Shown piece after piece: positions 8,440 through 17,302 of a DNA stretch of 40,100 bases; within the stretch, counting starts at the first letter, position 1, and every line of letters starts with the position of its first letter. The DNA comes from an uncultured Clostridia bacterium (GTDB lineage Bacteria > Bacillota > Clostridia > UBA1212). Under the pieces are notes generated by a model, which saw only the letters and a program-made list of their open reading frames with translations, had not been told where the DNA came from and did no database searches. Location: positions 1 to 40,100 of the forward strand of contig CAMZBI010000019.1 in the NCBI GenBank assembly GCA_947304585.1, read 5' to 3'. A program made the position numbers and the translations under genes.

Positions 8440-9456
8440 ATGAAGCTTATTATTGACTGCATGGGCGGCGACAACAGTCCCGGTGCAAACGTGGAGGGAG
8501 GGATCATCGCCCTCCAGAAAATGCCCGGTCTTTCGCTGGTGTTCAGCGGCGACGAAGGTCCTATTCGCGAAGAAATAGAGAAAAACGGCTGGACGGGAGG
8601 TCGCTTTGAGATACTCCACGCCCCGGACGTGATAACCGGCGAGGACAAGCCCACCGACGCAATCAGGCTGAAGCGGGAAAGCTCCATGATGAAAGGCATC
8701 AAGCTTCTTCGGGAGAGTCCCGACATCGACGGGATCGTTTCCACCGGCGCAACGGGGTCTCTTGTGGCTGCGGCAACTCTCAGGATCGGACGCCTGGAGG
8801 GTGTTTTCCGCCCCGCCTTCTGCCCTATCCTGCCAACCATGAACGGGGGGATCGTTGGAGTGTGCGACAGCGGCGCCAACGTGGACTGCCTGCCAATCCA
8901 GCTGGTCCAGTTTGCCGTGATGGCAAGCAGCTACATGGAGCACACCTTCGGGATAAAAGATCCGAGAGTTGCACTGCTCAACATTGGCACCGAATCCGAA
9001 AAAGGCGACGACCTGAGGAAAGAGGTCTACAAAAAGCTTTCGACTCTTCCGGGGATCAATTTCGTCGGCAACATGGAGAGCCGGGACCTTCTCTCCGGGA
9101 AGTACGACGTGGTGGTGTGCGACGGTTTTGCCGGCAACGTGCTGATAAAGACCACCGAAGGCACCGCCCTTCAGCTGCTGAAGAAGATCAAAAAGGACAT
9201 TTACTCAAAGCCGATATACAAGTTCGGCGCCCTCTTCATGAAGAAGATGTTTGCGGAGGAAAAGGAGTTCATGAACTACCAGCGCTACGGCGGCAGCGTG
9301 CTTCTGGGGACCGAGAAGATCATTGTCAAGGGACACGGGGCCAGCGACAAGACCGCCGTTGCCAAGTGCATCGAGCAGGCTGTGACCATGGCGGGCAGCA
9401 ACCTTTCGGGCATCATTGCGGAAAAGATAGCGGCAATACCCGCAGACGAAGAATAA
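8440..9456 (+). CDS. plsX: phosphate acyltransferase PlsX
   Basis: A 338-aa enzyme that interconverts acyl-ACP and acyl-phosphate, the first step of the PlsX/PlsY route to phosphatidic acid. The hallmark N-terminus MKLIIDCMGGDNSPG is present, as are STGATGSLVAAATLRIGR and the conserved VVVCDGFAGNVLIKTTEG. Length is typical (330-350). AGGGAG lies 8 nt before the ATG. With FakA and DegV upstream and ACP downstream, the cluster holds the components that link exogenous acyl-phosphate to ACP. There is no fapR next to it. Confidence 0.96.
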   Translation: MKLIIDCMGGDNSPGANVEGGIIALQKMPGLSLVFSGDEGPIREEIEKNGWTGGRFEILHAPDVITGEDKPTDAIRLKRESSMMKGIKLLRESPDIDGIVSTGATGSLVAAATLRIGRLEGVFRPAFCPILPTMNGGIVGVCDSGANVDCLPIQLVQFAVMASSYMEHTFGIKDPRVALLNIGTESEKGDDLRKEVYKKLSTLPGINFVGNMESRDLLSGKYDVVVCDGFAGNVLIKTTEGTALQLLKKIKKDIYSKPIYKFGALFMKKMFAEEKEFMNYQRYGGSVLLGTEKIIVKGHGASDKTAVAKCIEQAVTMAGSNLSGIIAEKIAAIPADEE

Positions 9457-9540
9457 AACAAAAAGCGGGCCGGACGGCCTGCGGAATTTTACAAGGCGCA
9501 TGCACAGGCGCCTAAAAAACACTTTTGAAAGGGAAAAAAC

Positions 9541-9768
9541 ATGTTTGAAGAAGTTAAGAAACTGCTTATCAAAGAGCTGAGGCTCAAGGACACGGAGATA
9601 ACTCCCGAGTCGAGGATAAAAGAGGACCTTCATGCGGACTCACTGTCCGTGCTGACCCTTCTCATGACCATCGAGGAAGAGTATGACATCCAGATACCGG
9701 ACGAGGAACTCATGAGATTCCGCACCGTCGGCGACGTGGTGAATTTCCTTGAAGGGCTGAAAAAATAA
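9541..9768 (+). CDS. acpP: acyl carrier protein
   Basis: A 75-aa four-helix carrier. The phosphopantetheine attachment serine lies in HADSLSVLTL (DSL motif, about residues 34-36), followed by the acidic helix II/III region MTIEEEYDIQIPDEE. It is small and acidic, as expected. It follows plsX by 84 nt, and an intrinsic terminator follows. No fab genes are in the window, so whether this is the housekeeping ACP or a second one dedicated to the PlsX branch is open. Confidence 0.93.
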   Translation: MFEEVKKLLIKELRLKDTEITPESRIKEDLHADSLSVLTLLMTIEEEYDIQIPDEELMRFRTVGDVVNFLEGLKK

Positions 9769-9791
9769 AACAGACTGACTGAATAACGGAC

Positions 9792-9836
9792 GCGCGGCCC
9801 CGGAGATCCTTTGACCCGGGGCCGCGCATTATAATT
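9792..9836 (+). terminator. GC-rich hairpin between convergent acpP and rimM
   Basis: A perfect 12-bp stem (GCGCGGCCCCGG 9792-9803 with CCGGGGCCGCGC 9816-9827) with a 12-nt loop is followed by ATTATAATTATT. The tail is A/T-rich rather than pure T, but stem strength and convergent position support termination. Confidence 0.75.
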
Positions 9837-9865
9837 ATTAAAACCCTTGGCAGGGAAAGCCTGCC
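9837..9865 (-). terminator. probable terminator of the ylxM-rimM operon
   Basis: On the minus strand a 6-bp stem (GGCAGG/CCTGCC, 9865-9860 with 9854-9849) is followed by AAGGGTTTT, immediately downstream of the rimM stop. Weak on its own; it may act together with the 12-bp hairpin next to it. Confidence 0.5.
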
Positions 9866-9869
9866 CGGG

Positions 9870-10385
9870 TCACAGGTATATCTCTCTAAGACCTGCGGGA
9901 AGCTTTACTTCCACCGTCTCATTGGCAATGTCGACAGACAGCACCACGCCGTCCAGCACGGGGATCAGCAGCTTTTTCCCGTCGCAGTCCACCTCGTAAA
10001 GGTCGCAGCTGGGCCCCTGAAGCACGTCGGTGATGGGCCCGAGTAGGTTTCCGTTATCCTCCACCACCCGGCATCCTATGAGGTCGCCTATAAAGTGGCG
10101 CCCCTCGGGCAGCTCTATGGCGTCCTTCCGCTCCACCTGAAGTTCCGTTCCCCGGAGACGGTCCGCCGCATCCCGGTCGTCGATACCCTCAAGCTTTAAG
10201 ACCACCAGTTTGTTGGTGAACTTGACACCTCTGACCTCTACCTTTTTGCGCACGCCGCCTGAGAAGAGCAGCACGCTCTTCAGCTTGCGGAATCTGTTCA
10301 CGTCGTCGGTGTCGGGGTAGACCTTGACCTCGCCGTGGACTCCGTGGACGTTGACTATTGTTCCTATGGTCAGATAGTCGAGCAT
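9870..10385 (-). CDS. rimM: 16S rRNA maturation factor RimM
   Basis: A 171-aa 30S assembly factor. The N-terminal RimM barrel begins DYLTIGTIVNVHGVHGEVKV, matching the family G-x-I-x-x-x-HG-x-x-GE-x-KV pattern. The C-terminal PRC-barrel contains DLIGCRVVEDNGNLLG and YEVDCDGKKLLIPV. It binds S19 and acts on the 30S head. GGGAG precedes the ATG. It is the last gene of the ylxM operon; in many Bacillota trmD and rplS follow, but here the operon ends. Confidence 0.95.
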   Translation of the reverse strand: MLDYLTIGTIVNVHGVHGEVKVYPDTDDVNRFRKLKSVLLFSGGVRKKVEVRGVKFTNKLVVLKLEGIDDRDAADRLRGTELQVERKDAIELPEGRHFIGDLIGCRVVEDNGNLLGPITDVLQGPSCDLYEVDCDGKKLLIPVLDGVVLSVDIANETVEVKLPAGLREIYL

Positions 10386-10403
10386 GGATAAATCTCCCGA
10401 AGA

Positions 10404-10631
10404 TCAGTCGATGTCGATATATACCTGTTTGCCCCGGCTCTTTGCACCGGATCTGATGATGGTGCGGATAGCCTTGGCAATTCTGCCGTCCTTGCCGATA
10501 ACTCTTCCGGTCTCTTCCTCCGCCACAGAAAGCCTGAGATAGATGCCTTCCTCAGTCTCTTCTTCGGTGACTCTGACGGCCTCTTTATTGTCGACCAGCA
10601 TCTTGGCAATGCTTTCAAGAAACTCTTTCAT
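10404..10631 (-). CDS. khpA: KH-domain RNA-binding protein KhpA
   Basis: A 75-aa single KH-domain protein. The KH signature loop is VIGKDGRIAKAIRTII (IGKxGR), followed by the ending GKQVYIDID. In Bacillota KhpA pairs with KhpB to bind RNA and affect division and cell-wall control. It lies between rpsP and rimM, its usual place. AAAGGAA precedes the ATG. Confidence 0.94.
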   Translation of the reverse strand: MKEFLESIAKMLVDNKEAVRVTEEETEEGIYLRLSVAEEETGRVIGKDGRIAKAIRTIIRSGAKSRGKQVYIDID

Positions 10632-10667
10632 GATTACATTCCTTTCAAATCAGCCGAAGGGTGATGA

Positions 10668-10910
10668 TCAAGCGTCTTTCTTCGCTTTTTCGATCAACGC
10701 CTTGACTTTATCGGTGGGCTGAGCGCCTTTTTTCATCCAGTCCTCTGCCTTGGCGAGGTCGATGGTGTACTCAGCGGGGTCCTTAAGCGGGTTGTAAGTG
10801 CCTATTTCTTCAACAAAACGTCCGTCTCTGGCAAACCTTGACTCAGCGACAACTATTCTGTAAAAAGGAGCCTTCTTTGCGCCCATTCTTCTAAGTCTGA
10901 TCTTAAGCAT
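10668..10910 (-). CDS. rpsP: 30S ribosomal protein S16
   Basis: An 80-aa small-subunit protein. The N-terminus [25 protein letters not shown] is the S16 signature. The body [19 protein letters not shown] and C-terminal [19 protein letters not shown] complete a normal-length S16. The SD GGAGG lies 8 nt upstream of the ATG. The 136-nt gap to ffh holds only short GC-rich inverted repeats and no convincing promoter. Confidence 0.97.
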   Translation of the reverse strand: MLKIRLRRMGAKKAPFYRIVVAESRFARDGRFVEEIGTYNPLKDPAEYTIDLAKAEDWMKKGAQPTDKVKALIEKAKKDA

Positions 10911-11046
10911 TTGTTTTTACCTCCAAATATTTTTGCAATTGTTTATTTGATAAAGCAGCTGCGGTTTTCGCCCTGCTCTTTTCAACTGTGTAACTGTCCC
11001 GGTCCTGCGGCGCTCCGGTTCTGCAGCGGCCTCTCCGGTCATGATT

Positions 11047-12408
11047 TCAAAATTTGAATCCGCCTTTTCCGCCAAAGCCGCCGGGCATCTTCGTTCCGCC
11101 AAAGCCCTTCGGTCCCTTGCCGCCGGACATCTTCTTCATCATGTCCCGCATCATCTCAAACTGGCGCATGAGCCTGTTCACGTCCTGGACAGTGGTTCCG
11201 CTGCCGGCCGCTATTCTCTTCCTTCTGCCGGCGTTCAGGATCTGGGGATTTTTCCGCTCTTTTGCGGTCATTGAGCAGATGATGGCCTCTGTCTTCACCA
11301 TGCCTTTTTCGTCAATATCCTCTTCTCTGATCTGGCCGGCCACACCGGGCATCATTCCCAGCAGCTTTCCGATGCCGCCCATTTTCTTGATCTGTCTCAG
11401 CTGTCCCAGGAAGTCCTCGAGAGTGAAGGTCTGCTGTCTGATCTTCTTTTCCAGTTCCCGGGCTTCCTTCTCGGTGTACATCTGCTCGGCCTGCTCAATG
11501 AGACCCAGCACGTCTCCCATTCCCAGGATCCTTCCGGCCATTCTGTCGGGTTTGAAAGTCTCAAACTCGTTCATTTTCTCGCCAACGGAAGCAAACTTTA
11601 TGGGTTTCCCTGTCATCTGGGCAACGGAGAGAGCCGCGCCGCCTCTTGTATCGGAGTCAAGCTTTGAGAGGATCACGCCGGTAATATTGAGACGCTCGTT
11701 GAAGGCCACGGCCACGTTGGCGGCATTTTGACCTGTCATGGAGTCCACCACCAGCAGTATTTCCGAGGGATCCACCGCTTTTTTGATGTTTTCAAGCTCC
11801 TCCATGAGCTTTTCGTCGATCTCAAGCCGTCCTGCGGTATCCACGATGACCACGTCGTTGAGCTGTCTCAGAGCCCTTTCCTTGGCGGTCTTGGCAATGA
11901 CAACGGGATTCGTGCCGTCGGGCATTGAGAACACAGGCACCTGGATCTGTCCACCCAGTACTTCCAGCTGTTTGATGGCGGCTGGTCTGTACACGTCCGC
12001 GGCAACCAGAAGAGGACTTTTTCCCTGTTTTTTCAGCATCAGGGCAAGCTTTGCGGAAGCGGTGGTCTTACCTGCACCCTGAAGACCTGCCATCATGATT
12101 ACGTTGGGAGGGGTCCTTCCGAGGTCAAGTTTGGCCTCCTGGCCGCCCAGCAGTTCCTTCAGCTCGTCGTTTACTATCTTCACCACCTGCTGTCCCGGGT
12201 TCAGGCCTTCAAGAACGGATGATCCCACGGCTTTCTCCGAAACGGTCTTGGTGAAATCCTTTACAACTTTATAATTCACATCGGCTTCAAGAAGGGCAAG
12301 CCGCACTTCCCGCATCAGTTCCTTGACGTCGCTCTCGGTGACCCTGGTCCTGCCGCGGAATTTGCGCATCGCTTCTGATAGTTTTGACGCCAGATTTCCA
12401 AAAATCAT
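11047..12408 (-). CDS. ffh: signal recognition particle protein Ffh
   Basis: A 453-aa SRP GTPase that binds signal peptides and 4.5S/6S RNA and docks with FtsY. Domain order is N (1-85), G (about 95-295) and M (about 320-430). G1 is GLQGAGKTT (108-116), G3 is DTAGR (190-194), and the guanine-specificity stretch SKLDSDTRGG is present. The M domain contains the RNA-binding SGTTVQDVNRLM. The C-terminus is Gly/Lys-rich (MPGGFGGKGGFKF). Length is standard. It lies 27 nt downstream of ylxM. Confidence 0.97.
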   Translation of the reverse strand: MIFGNLASKLSEAMRKFRGRTRVTESDVKELMREVRLALLEADVNYKVVKDFTKTVSEKAVGSSVLEGLNPGQQVVKIVNDELKELLGGQEAKLDLGRTPPNVIMMAGLQGAGKTTASAKLALMLKKQGKSPLLVAADVYRPAAIKQLEVLGGQIQVPVFSMPDGTNPVVIAKTAKERALRQLNDVVIVDTAGRLEIDEKLMEELENIKKAVDPSEILLVVDSMTGQNAANVAVAFNERLNITGVILSKLDSDTRGGAALSVAQMTGKPIKFASVGEKMNEFETFKPDRMAGRILGMGDVLGLIEQAEQMYTEKEARELEKKIRQQTFTLEDFLGQLRQIKKMGGIGKLLGMMPGVAGQIREEDIDEKGMVKTEAIICSMTAKERKNPQILNAGRRKRIAAGSGTTVQDVNRLMRQFEMMRDMMKKMSGGKGPKGFGGTKMPGGFGGKGGFKF

Positions 12409-12435
12409 GATTTATCTCCGGTATTTATCGTCCTG

Positions 12436-12792
12436 TTAAAAATTGGCAATGAGGTCGTCCGCAGCCCCGGCAAGTCTGTCGCACAGGTCAGCGACCGGTC
12501 CCTCTCCCGCTTTGCTCTTTATCTCCCCGGCAAGTTTTTTAACCTCGGAGAATTTCTCTTCAGCCGCCCTGAACCTTCCGCACAGGCCAAGCTTTTCCTC
12601 AAATGTTTCAAGATCCGCCCTGCCCTTGGCAACGCTCTGCTGCACCGCCTGTCTGGAGACGCCGATCTCTTCCGCGATCTCCCGGAGGGACATGTCGTCG
12701 CCAAAGTACATTTCCAGGGTCTGCCTGTGTCTGTCGTCCAGCAAAGGCCCGTAAAAGTCCAGCAGCAGATTAATGTCAACGTTTCCGTCCAA
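12436..12792 (-). CDS. ylxM: YlxM, SRP-associated helix-turn-helix protein
   Basis: About 118 aa. YlxM has a sigma-70 region-4-like HTH and is always next to ffh; it binds SRP components in some streptococci. Visible features are NLLLDFYGPLLDDRHRQTLE, then the HTH SLREIAEEIGVSRQAVQQSV, then a charged helical C-terminus. The longest reading frame starts at a TTG at 12816 with no SD. The TTG at 12792 has GGGAG 10 nt upstream and gives the usual N-terminus, so it is preferred. First gene of the operon, about 90 nt from its promoter. Confidence 0.9.
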   Translation of the reverse strand: MDGNVDINLLLDFYGPLLDDRHRQTLEMYFGDDMSLREIAEEIGVSRQAVQQSVAKGRADLETFEEKLGLCGRFRAAEEKFSEVKKLAGEIKSKAGEGPVADLCDRLAGAADDLIANF

Positions 12793-12881
12793 CTTTCGGT
12801 CACTCCCGGGTGTCAATGGCTTGCGGCTGCATTGGCGTCCTCACCGTTGTTTGGAAAGGGCTGTCAAGCAAAGCGGTTGAC

Positions 12882-12910
12882 AGTATAGCACTGTGTTATT
12901 GCGTTGTCAA
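12882..12910 (-). promoter_or_regulatory. promoter of the ylxM-ffh-rpsP-khpA-rimM operon
   Basis: Minus-strand TTGACA (12910-12905) and TATACT (12887-12882) are separated by exactly 17 bp. It starts only 10 bp beyond the mfd stop codon, so transcription restarts here rather than relying on read-through from mfd. Confidence 0.88.
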
Positions 12911-12920
12911 CTGTAAATTT

Positions 12921-15900
12921 TCAGTTTCCTGCACCCGACAGGGTCTTTAAAAAGGTTTCCACGTCGCCGATCACGTCTCCGTACTTGTAGAGGGACACTT
13001 TGGGAGATATCGTATACTCGGCATATATCCTTGCGGCGGAGGCCATCACGTTGAACCTGCCCCTGTATCTCTCCAGAAGGATCTTGTAGTTATCCTTGAT
13101 CTTGGAGTCAAACAGGTGTTCGTCGGCAACGTCCAGTTCCACCTTGTTCCCGAACTGCACCACGCTCTTCACTCCGCAGGCGGCCGCCAATGCCTTTATG
13201 TAAGATATGTGCATGAGATTGACTATATTCTGCGGAATGTTGCCGGGGTATCGCTCCAAAAGCTCGTCCGTAAGGTCCGCGATATCGCTTTCGGAGGAGA
13301 CTGCAGCGATCTTTCTGTGGAGTTCCATTCTCGCATCGGGATGGGATATGTACTCGCCGGGTATGTAAGAACTCACCGTGAAGTCGACAGTCACAGTCAC
13401 CTCTTCCTTTGCAGGTCCGCCGGTGACCTCGTCGATCATCTCCGCCATCATCCGGTTGTAAAGATCGTAGCCCACCGTCACCACGTCTCCGGACTGCATC
13501 TCTCCGAAAACAGCGCCGGCGCCGCGTATCTCAAGGTCCCGCATGGCAACCTTTATGCCCGAGCCGAATTCCGTAAACTCCTTGATGGTCATAAGCCTTC
13601 TCCAGGCGTCCTCCGTGAGAGATTCCTCGTCCGGGTAGGTGATATATGCGTAGGCCCTGGTGTCCGACCTTCCCACTCGACCTCTTATCTGGTACATTTG
13701 GGCAAGGCCAAGCCGCTCGCCGTGCTCGACTATTATGGTGTTGGCATTGGCGATGTCGAGACCGGACTCGATTATGGTTGAGCAGAGCATCACGTCGTAC
13801 TTGCGGTCAATAAAGTCCCGCATCACCCGCTCAAGTCCGTGCTCCTTCATCTGTCCGTGGGCAACGCATATCCGGGCCTCGGGCACCAGTTTGCTCAGCC
13901 ACTCGTACTTTTCGTCAATGGTCCTGACCCTGTTGTAGAGGTAAAAGACCTGACCGCTTCTCGCCATTTCCCGGAGGATCGCGTTTCTCACCACGTCGTC
14001 GTTTTTCTTGATAACATAGGTCTGAACGGGATTGCGGTTTCCCGGCGCCTCGGTTATGACGCTTATGTCCCTGATCTTCGAGAGGGACATATTGAGGGTC
14101 CTGGGGATGGGGGTAGCGCTCATGTAAAGGGTGTCCGCGGAGGGATATCTCAGGTTGAGTTTTTCCTTCTGCATGACGCCAAAGCGCTGCTCCTCGTCAA
14201 TGACGATCAGGCCAAGATCGTAAAATTCCACGTCCTTGCCCTTGATCAGTGCATGGGTGGCGATGATTATGTCTATTTCGCCTTTTTTAAGTTTCTCCTT
14301 GATCTCCTTTGCGTCCGACGAGGTTCTGAACCTGCAGAGATAGTCTATATTTACGGGAAAATTCTCAAACCGTTTTACAGCGGTGAGGTAGTGCTGCTGG
14401 CAGAGGACCGTTGTCGGCGCAAGTATCGCCACCTGTTTTCCCGCGGCAACAGCCTTAAAGGCAGCCCGGAAGGCCACTTCCGTTTTGCCGAAGCCCACGT
14501 CGCCGCAGAGGAGCCGGTCCATGGGCTTGGCCATCTCCATATCGTTTTTGATCTCCTCCGCGCAGACCAGCTGGTCGGAAGTGGGCTCAAATTCAAATTC
14601 CCGCTCGAATTCCCACTGCAGTTCGTCGTCCTTCGGGAAGGCAAAGCCCTCGGTCTTGCGGCGCTTGGCGTAGAGTTCCGCAAGCTCCTTGACGTATTCT
14701 CTGAGAGATCTTTTGACCCGCTCTTTTTCCCTCTGCCAATCCTTGCTTCCAAGAGTGCTGATCCTGGGCATATCGTCGTCCCGGCCCACGTACCGGTGGA
14801 CGGTGCTGAGCTCAAGGGACGGGAGAAACAGTTTGCCCCCTCCCGCATACTCGATGACGACGTAGTCCTTTGTCACGCCGTGGACTTCTCTTGCCTCTAT
14901 CCCCCGGAATATGCCGATGCCGTGGACGTCGTGGACAACGTAGTCCCCGGGGTGGATGTCGTTGAAGAAATCCTCTTCTTTTACGGGTTTTTTCTTTTTG
15001 CGCGAGGTGCCTCTGCCGCTATCCTCCATGGCAAAGAAGGTCTTTTCCGACACAAGAACGAATCCCGCATTATAGAAGGAAAATCCTTCCTCCGCGGGGC
15101 TGGCAGGGACCCATATCAGTTCCGGCAGTTCGGGCACGTATTTTTTCAGATCATCGGCAATCCGTTCCACCCGTCCCTTCCGTTCGGAGGCCACGTACAC
15201 GTAGAGGCCTTTTTCAAACCAGCCTGTGAGATACTCTTTAAGGGTTATCTCGCTGCCGGCGGCGCTTGCGATACGGGATATCTTTGTGCGGAACACTTCT
15301 TCGGTCCTTCCGCCCTTCCGGGGCTCTTTAGGCAGTCCGAATTCGTACAGGAAACTGTCCTCCGGCTCCGCCTCGGGCTCCGCTTCTTTTGTTTTCTTCC
15401 CCGGAACGTTGTCAAATTCCGGCATTTCGTCATCGGGTTCAAGCCTTATCGCCCTTACGTCCAGGATCTCCCCCAGTTCCGTTCCGCACATAAAGAATTC
15501 ATATAGCTCATCCGGAACGAAATCCAGCTTTGCAACGGTCCTGCAGACCCTTATGTGTTCGTCGAAAAAGATCCCGGCGGTCCTGGCTATTCCTTCTCTG
15601 TTCTCCGCAAATATCAGGGCGTCTTTGCAGTAGTCAAGGATAGAATGCTTTTTCCCGATAATGAAGGGAAGATACCTGTCCATTCCGGGGAATTCGGTCC
15701 CCTCCGCCAAAAGATTCGCCGCGCTCCTTGCCTGATTTCTGAATCTGTCCGCAAGAACGCCTTCGCCCTCCATCCTTTTGCAGGTCTCCTCGCAGGATCT
15801 GAGGATGGCTTTTTTGACCTCGTCAGGGTCCGTTCCCGCGATCCGGAATTCGCTCTCCGGGGATACGGATATCTCACCCACCCTCTTTACGCTTCTCTGG

Positions 15901-16535
15901 GTGACGGGGTCGAAAATGTTGATCACGTCAACGGTATCGCCAAAGAAAAACACCCTGCAAGGCATGTCGGAGGACGTGGGAAAAATGTCGAATATGTCGC
16001 CCCTTACGGAGAACTGCCTGGTCCCGTCCACCATGGGGACCCGGACGTAGCCCATTGCCGAGAGCCTGTCCGCAAGCTCCGAGATATCGTAGTCGTTGCC
16101 CTCTTTAAGGTAAAAATCCGCATCCGCAAACCTTGCGGGGTCCACCGTGTACTGCATAAGGGAGGCAGGGGACAGCACCAGCGTTTTGTAGTCTCCTGCC
16201 GCAAGCCTTTTCAGTGTCTGTACTCTTTTGTACTCCCGGTCCCGGTTCCTGGCCAATGCGTTAAAAAACATATAGTCCGAAGGCTCCAGGAGCAGCGCCC
16301 CTCCGGTGAAGGACTCAAGATCCGCCGCAGCCTTTTTCGCCGCAAACTCATCCGGGGCAATGTATACAAACTTTTTGTCACCGTAAGATGCGGCAAAAGC
16401 TGCAGCGAAATATCTTGCTCCGCTGCCGGAGGCTCCTTCCACCCGTATACGCCTCTTCTGATCGGCGCACCTTGCGAGTACCGGGTAGTCCTCCCAGTTT
16501 CTTATTAATCCTAACAGTTCCTCAGGACTGACCAA
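12921..16535 (-). CDS. mfd: transcription-repair coupling factor Mfd
   Basis: A 1204-aa translocase that removes stalled RNA polymerase and recruits UvrA. Domains in order: UvrB-like N-terminal modules (about 1-450); a variable acidic linker (about 370-400); the RNA-polymerase-interacting CarD-like domain starting at D526 (HPGDYVVHDVHGIGIF); and the SF2 motor with Walker A GDVGFGKT (678-685) and DEEQ box (780-783). The TRG motif region and the TRCF C-terminal domain follow. Slightly longer than the usual 1150-1180 because of the linker. The start is TTG with GAGGAT upstream. It is downstream of pth, the same neighbour as in Bacillus. Confidence 0.97.
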   Translation of the reverse strand: MVSPEELLGLIRNWEDYPVLARCADQKRRIRVEGASGSGARYFAAAFAASYGDKKFVYIAPDEFAAKKAAADLESFTGGALLLEPSDYMFFNALARNRDREYKRVQTLKRLAAGDYKTLVLSPASLMQYTVDPARFADADFYLKEGNDYDISELADRLSAMGYVRVPMVDGTRQFSVRGDIFDIFPTSSDMPCRVFFFGDTVDVINIFDPVTQRSVKRVGEISVSPESEFRIAGTDPDEVKKAILRSCEETCKRMEGEGVLADRFRNQARSAANLLAEGTEFPGMDRYLPFIIGKKHSILDYCKDALIFAENREGIARTAGIFFDEHIRVCRTVAKLDFVPDELYEFFMCGTELGEILDVRAIRLEPDDEMPEFDNVPGKKTKEAEPEAEPEDSFLYEFGLPKEPRKGGRTEEVFRTKISRIASAAGSEITLKEYLTGWFEKGLYVYVASERKGRVERIADDLKKYVPELPELIWVPASPAEEGFSFYNAGFVLVSEKTFFAMEDSGRGTSRKKKKPVKEEDFFNDIHPGDYVVHDVHGIGIFRGIEAREVHGVTKDYVVIEYAGGGKLFLPSLELSTVHRYVGRDDDMPRISTLGSKDWQREKERVKRSLREYVKELAELYAKRRKTEGFAFPKDDELQWEFEREFEFEPTSDQLVCAEEIKNDMEMAKPMDRLLCGDVGFGKTEVAFRAAFKAVAAGKQVAILAPTTVLCQQHYLTAVKRFENFPVNIDYLCRFRTSSDAKEIKEKLKKGEIDIIIATHALIKGKDVEFYDLGLIVIDEEQRFGVMQKEKLNLRYPSADTLYMSATPIPRTLNMSLSKIRDISVITEAPGNRNPVQTYVIKKNDDVVRNAILREMARSGQVFYLYNRVRTIDEKYEWLSKLVPEARICVAHGQMKEHGLERVMRDFIDRKYDVMLCSTIIESGLDIANANTIIVEHGERLGLAQMYQIRGRVGRSDTRAYAYITYPDEESLTEDAWRRLMTIKEFTEFGSGIKVAMRDLEIRGAGAVFGEMQSGDVVTVGYDLYNRMMAEMIDEVTGGPAKEEVTVTVDFTVSSYIPGEYISHPDARMELHRKIAAVSSESDIADLTDELLERYPGNIPQNIVNLMHISYIKALAAACGVKSVVQFGNKVELDVADEHLFDSKIKDNYKILLERYRGRFNVMASAARIYAEYTISPKVSLYKYGDVIGDVETFLKTLSGAGN

Positions 16536-16569
16536 TGTCTTTATCCTCTTCTATAACTTGAATCATTAC

Positions 16570-16588
16570 GGCCCGCCTGCGGCGGGCC
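16570..16588. other. short perfect hairpin between pth and mfd
   Basis: GGCCCGCC (16570-16577) and GGCGGGCC (16581-16588) form an 8-bp stem with a 3-nt loop. No T tract follows on the minus strand, so an attenuating or mRNA-stabilising hairpin is more likely than a full terminator. Confidence 0.5.
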
Positions 16589-16629
16589 TGTTGCGGTTAA
16601 TAATCCTGCAAATAAATTTCCGGCGCCCT

Positions 16630-17268
16630 TCAGGGCATGCCGGCTGCTTTTTTGCCGTTGGCCTCGTTCATGGCCTTGTCAACGCCCTTCTGAATGATGG
16701 CGACGGCCGCCTCCGCAGCGAAAACCAATGCATCCTGCACGAGCTTTTCCTTTTCCGGCGAAAATCTTGAAAGTACGAACTTGACCATGTCCTCATTTGG
16801 CATACGTTTGCCGATGCCTATCCTGACCCTCGGGAAGTTCACGGTGCCCAGATGTGATACGCAGGACTCCATGCCGTTGTGGGTCCCCGCGCTTCCGGAA
16901 CCCCTGACTCTTATGCGTCCCGGCTCCACGTCGCAGTCGTCGTAGATGACGATGATGTTCTCTGCCGGCACTTTGTAAAAGGACGCAGCGGCTTCAATTG
17001 CCGCCCCGCTGTTGTTCATGTACGTTTCAGGCTTCAGAACAAGGACTCTGACCTCGCCGCCGTTCTTCTTGACCTTCCCCTCTCCGTAAAGGGAATTAAA
17101 TTTCCTCTTCGAAAAGGACACGCCCAGCTTCTCCGCAACGATATCCGCCGCCCTGTAGCCGCAGTTGTGCTTTGTGAACTCGTACTCCGGTCCCGGATTC
17201 CCAAGGCCTGCAATAATATAGGTTTCAGTTCCGCCTTCTCTACGAAACAACTTGTCAAAAATAGACAT
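16630..17268 (-). CDS. pth: peptidyl-tRNA hydrolase
   Basis: A 212-aa enzyme that releases peptides from peptidyl-tRNA. Catalytic residues by alignment with the E. coli enzyme: N24 (GLGNPG), H34 (TKHNCG), D110 (IYDDCD) and N131 (GTHNG). It has a 16-residue N-terminal extension (MSIFDKLFRREGG...) and a roughly 20-residue Ala/Lys-rich C-terminal tail beyond the usual fold. The SD GGAG precedes the ATG. It sits 34 nt downstream of the ADP-ribosylglycohydrolase-like gene and upstream of mfd. Confidence 0.95.
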   Translation of the reverse strand: MSIFDKLFRREGGTETYIIAGLGNPGPEYEFTKHNCGYRAADIVAEKLGVSFSKRKFNSLYGEGKVKKNGGEVRVLVLKPETYMNNSGAAIEAAASFYKVPAENIIVIYDDCDVEPGRIRVRGSGSAGTHNGMESCVSHLGTVNFPRVRIGIGKRMPNEDMVKFVLSRFSPEKEKLVQDALVFAAEAAVAIIQKGVDKAMNEANGKKAAGMP

Positions 17269-17302
17269 TTTTATAATCTCCGAATAAGGCTAAATCTTAC
17301 GC

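Noticed and set aside
13839..15506. 555-aa plus-strand frame
   Set aside because: Antisense of mfd, which has complete helicase motifs in the same region.
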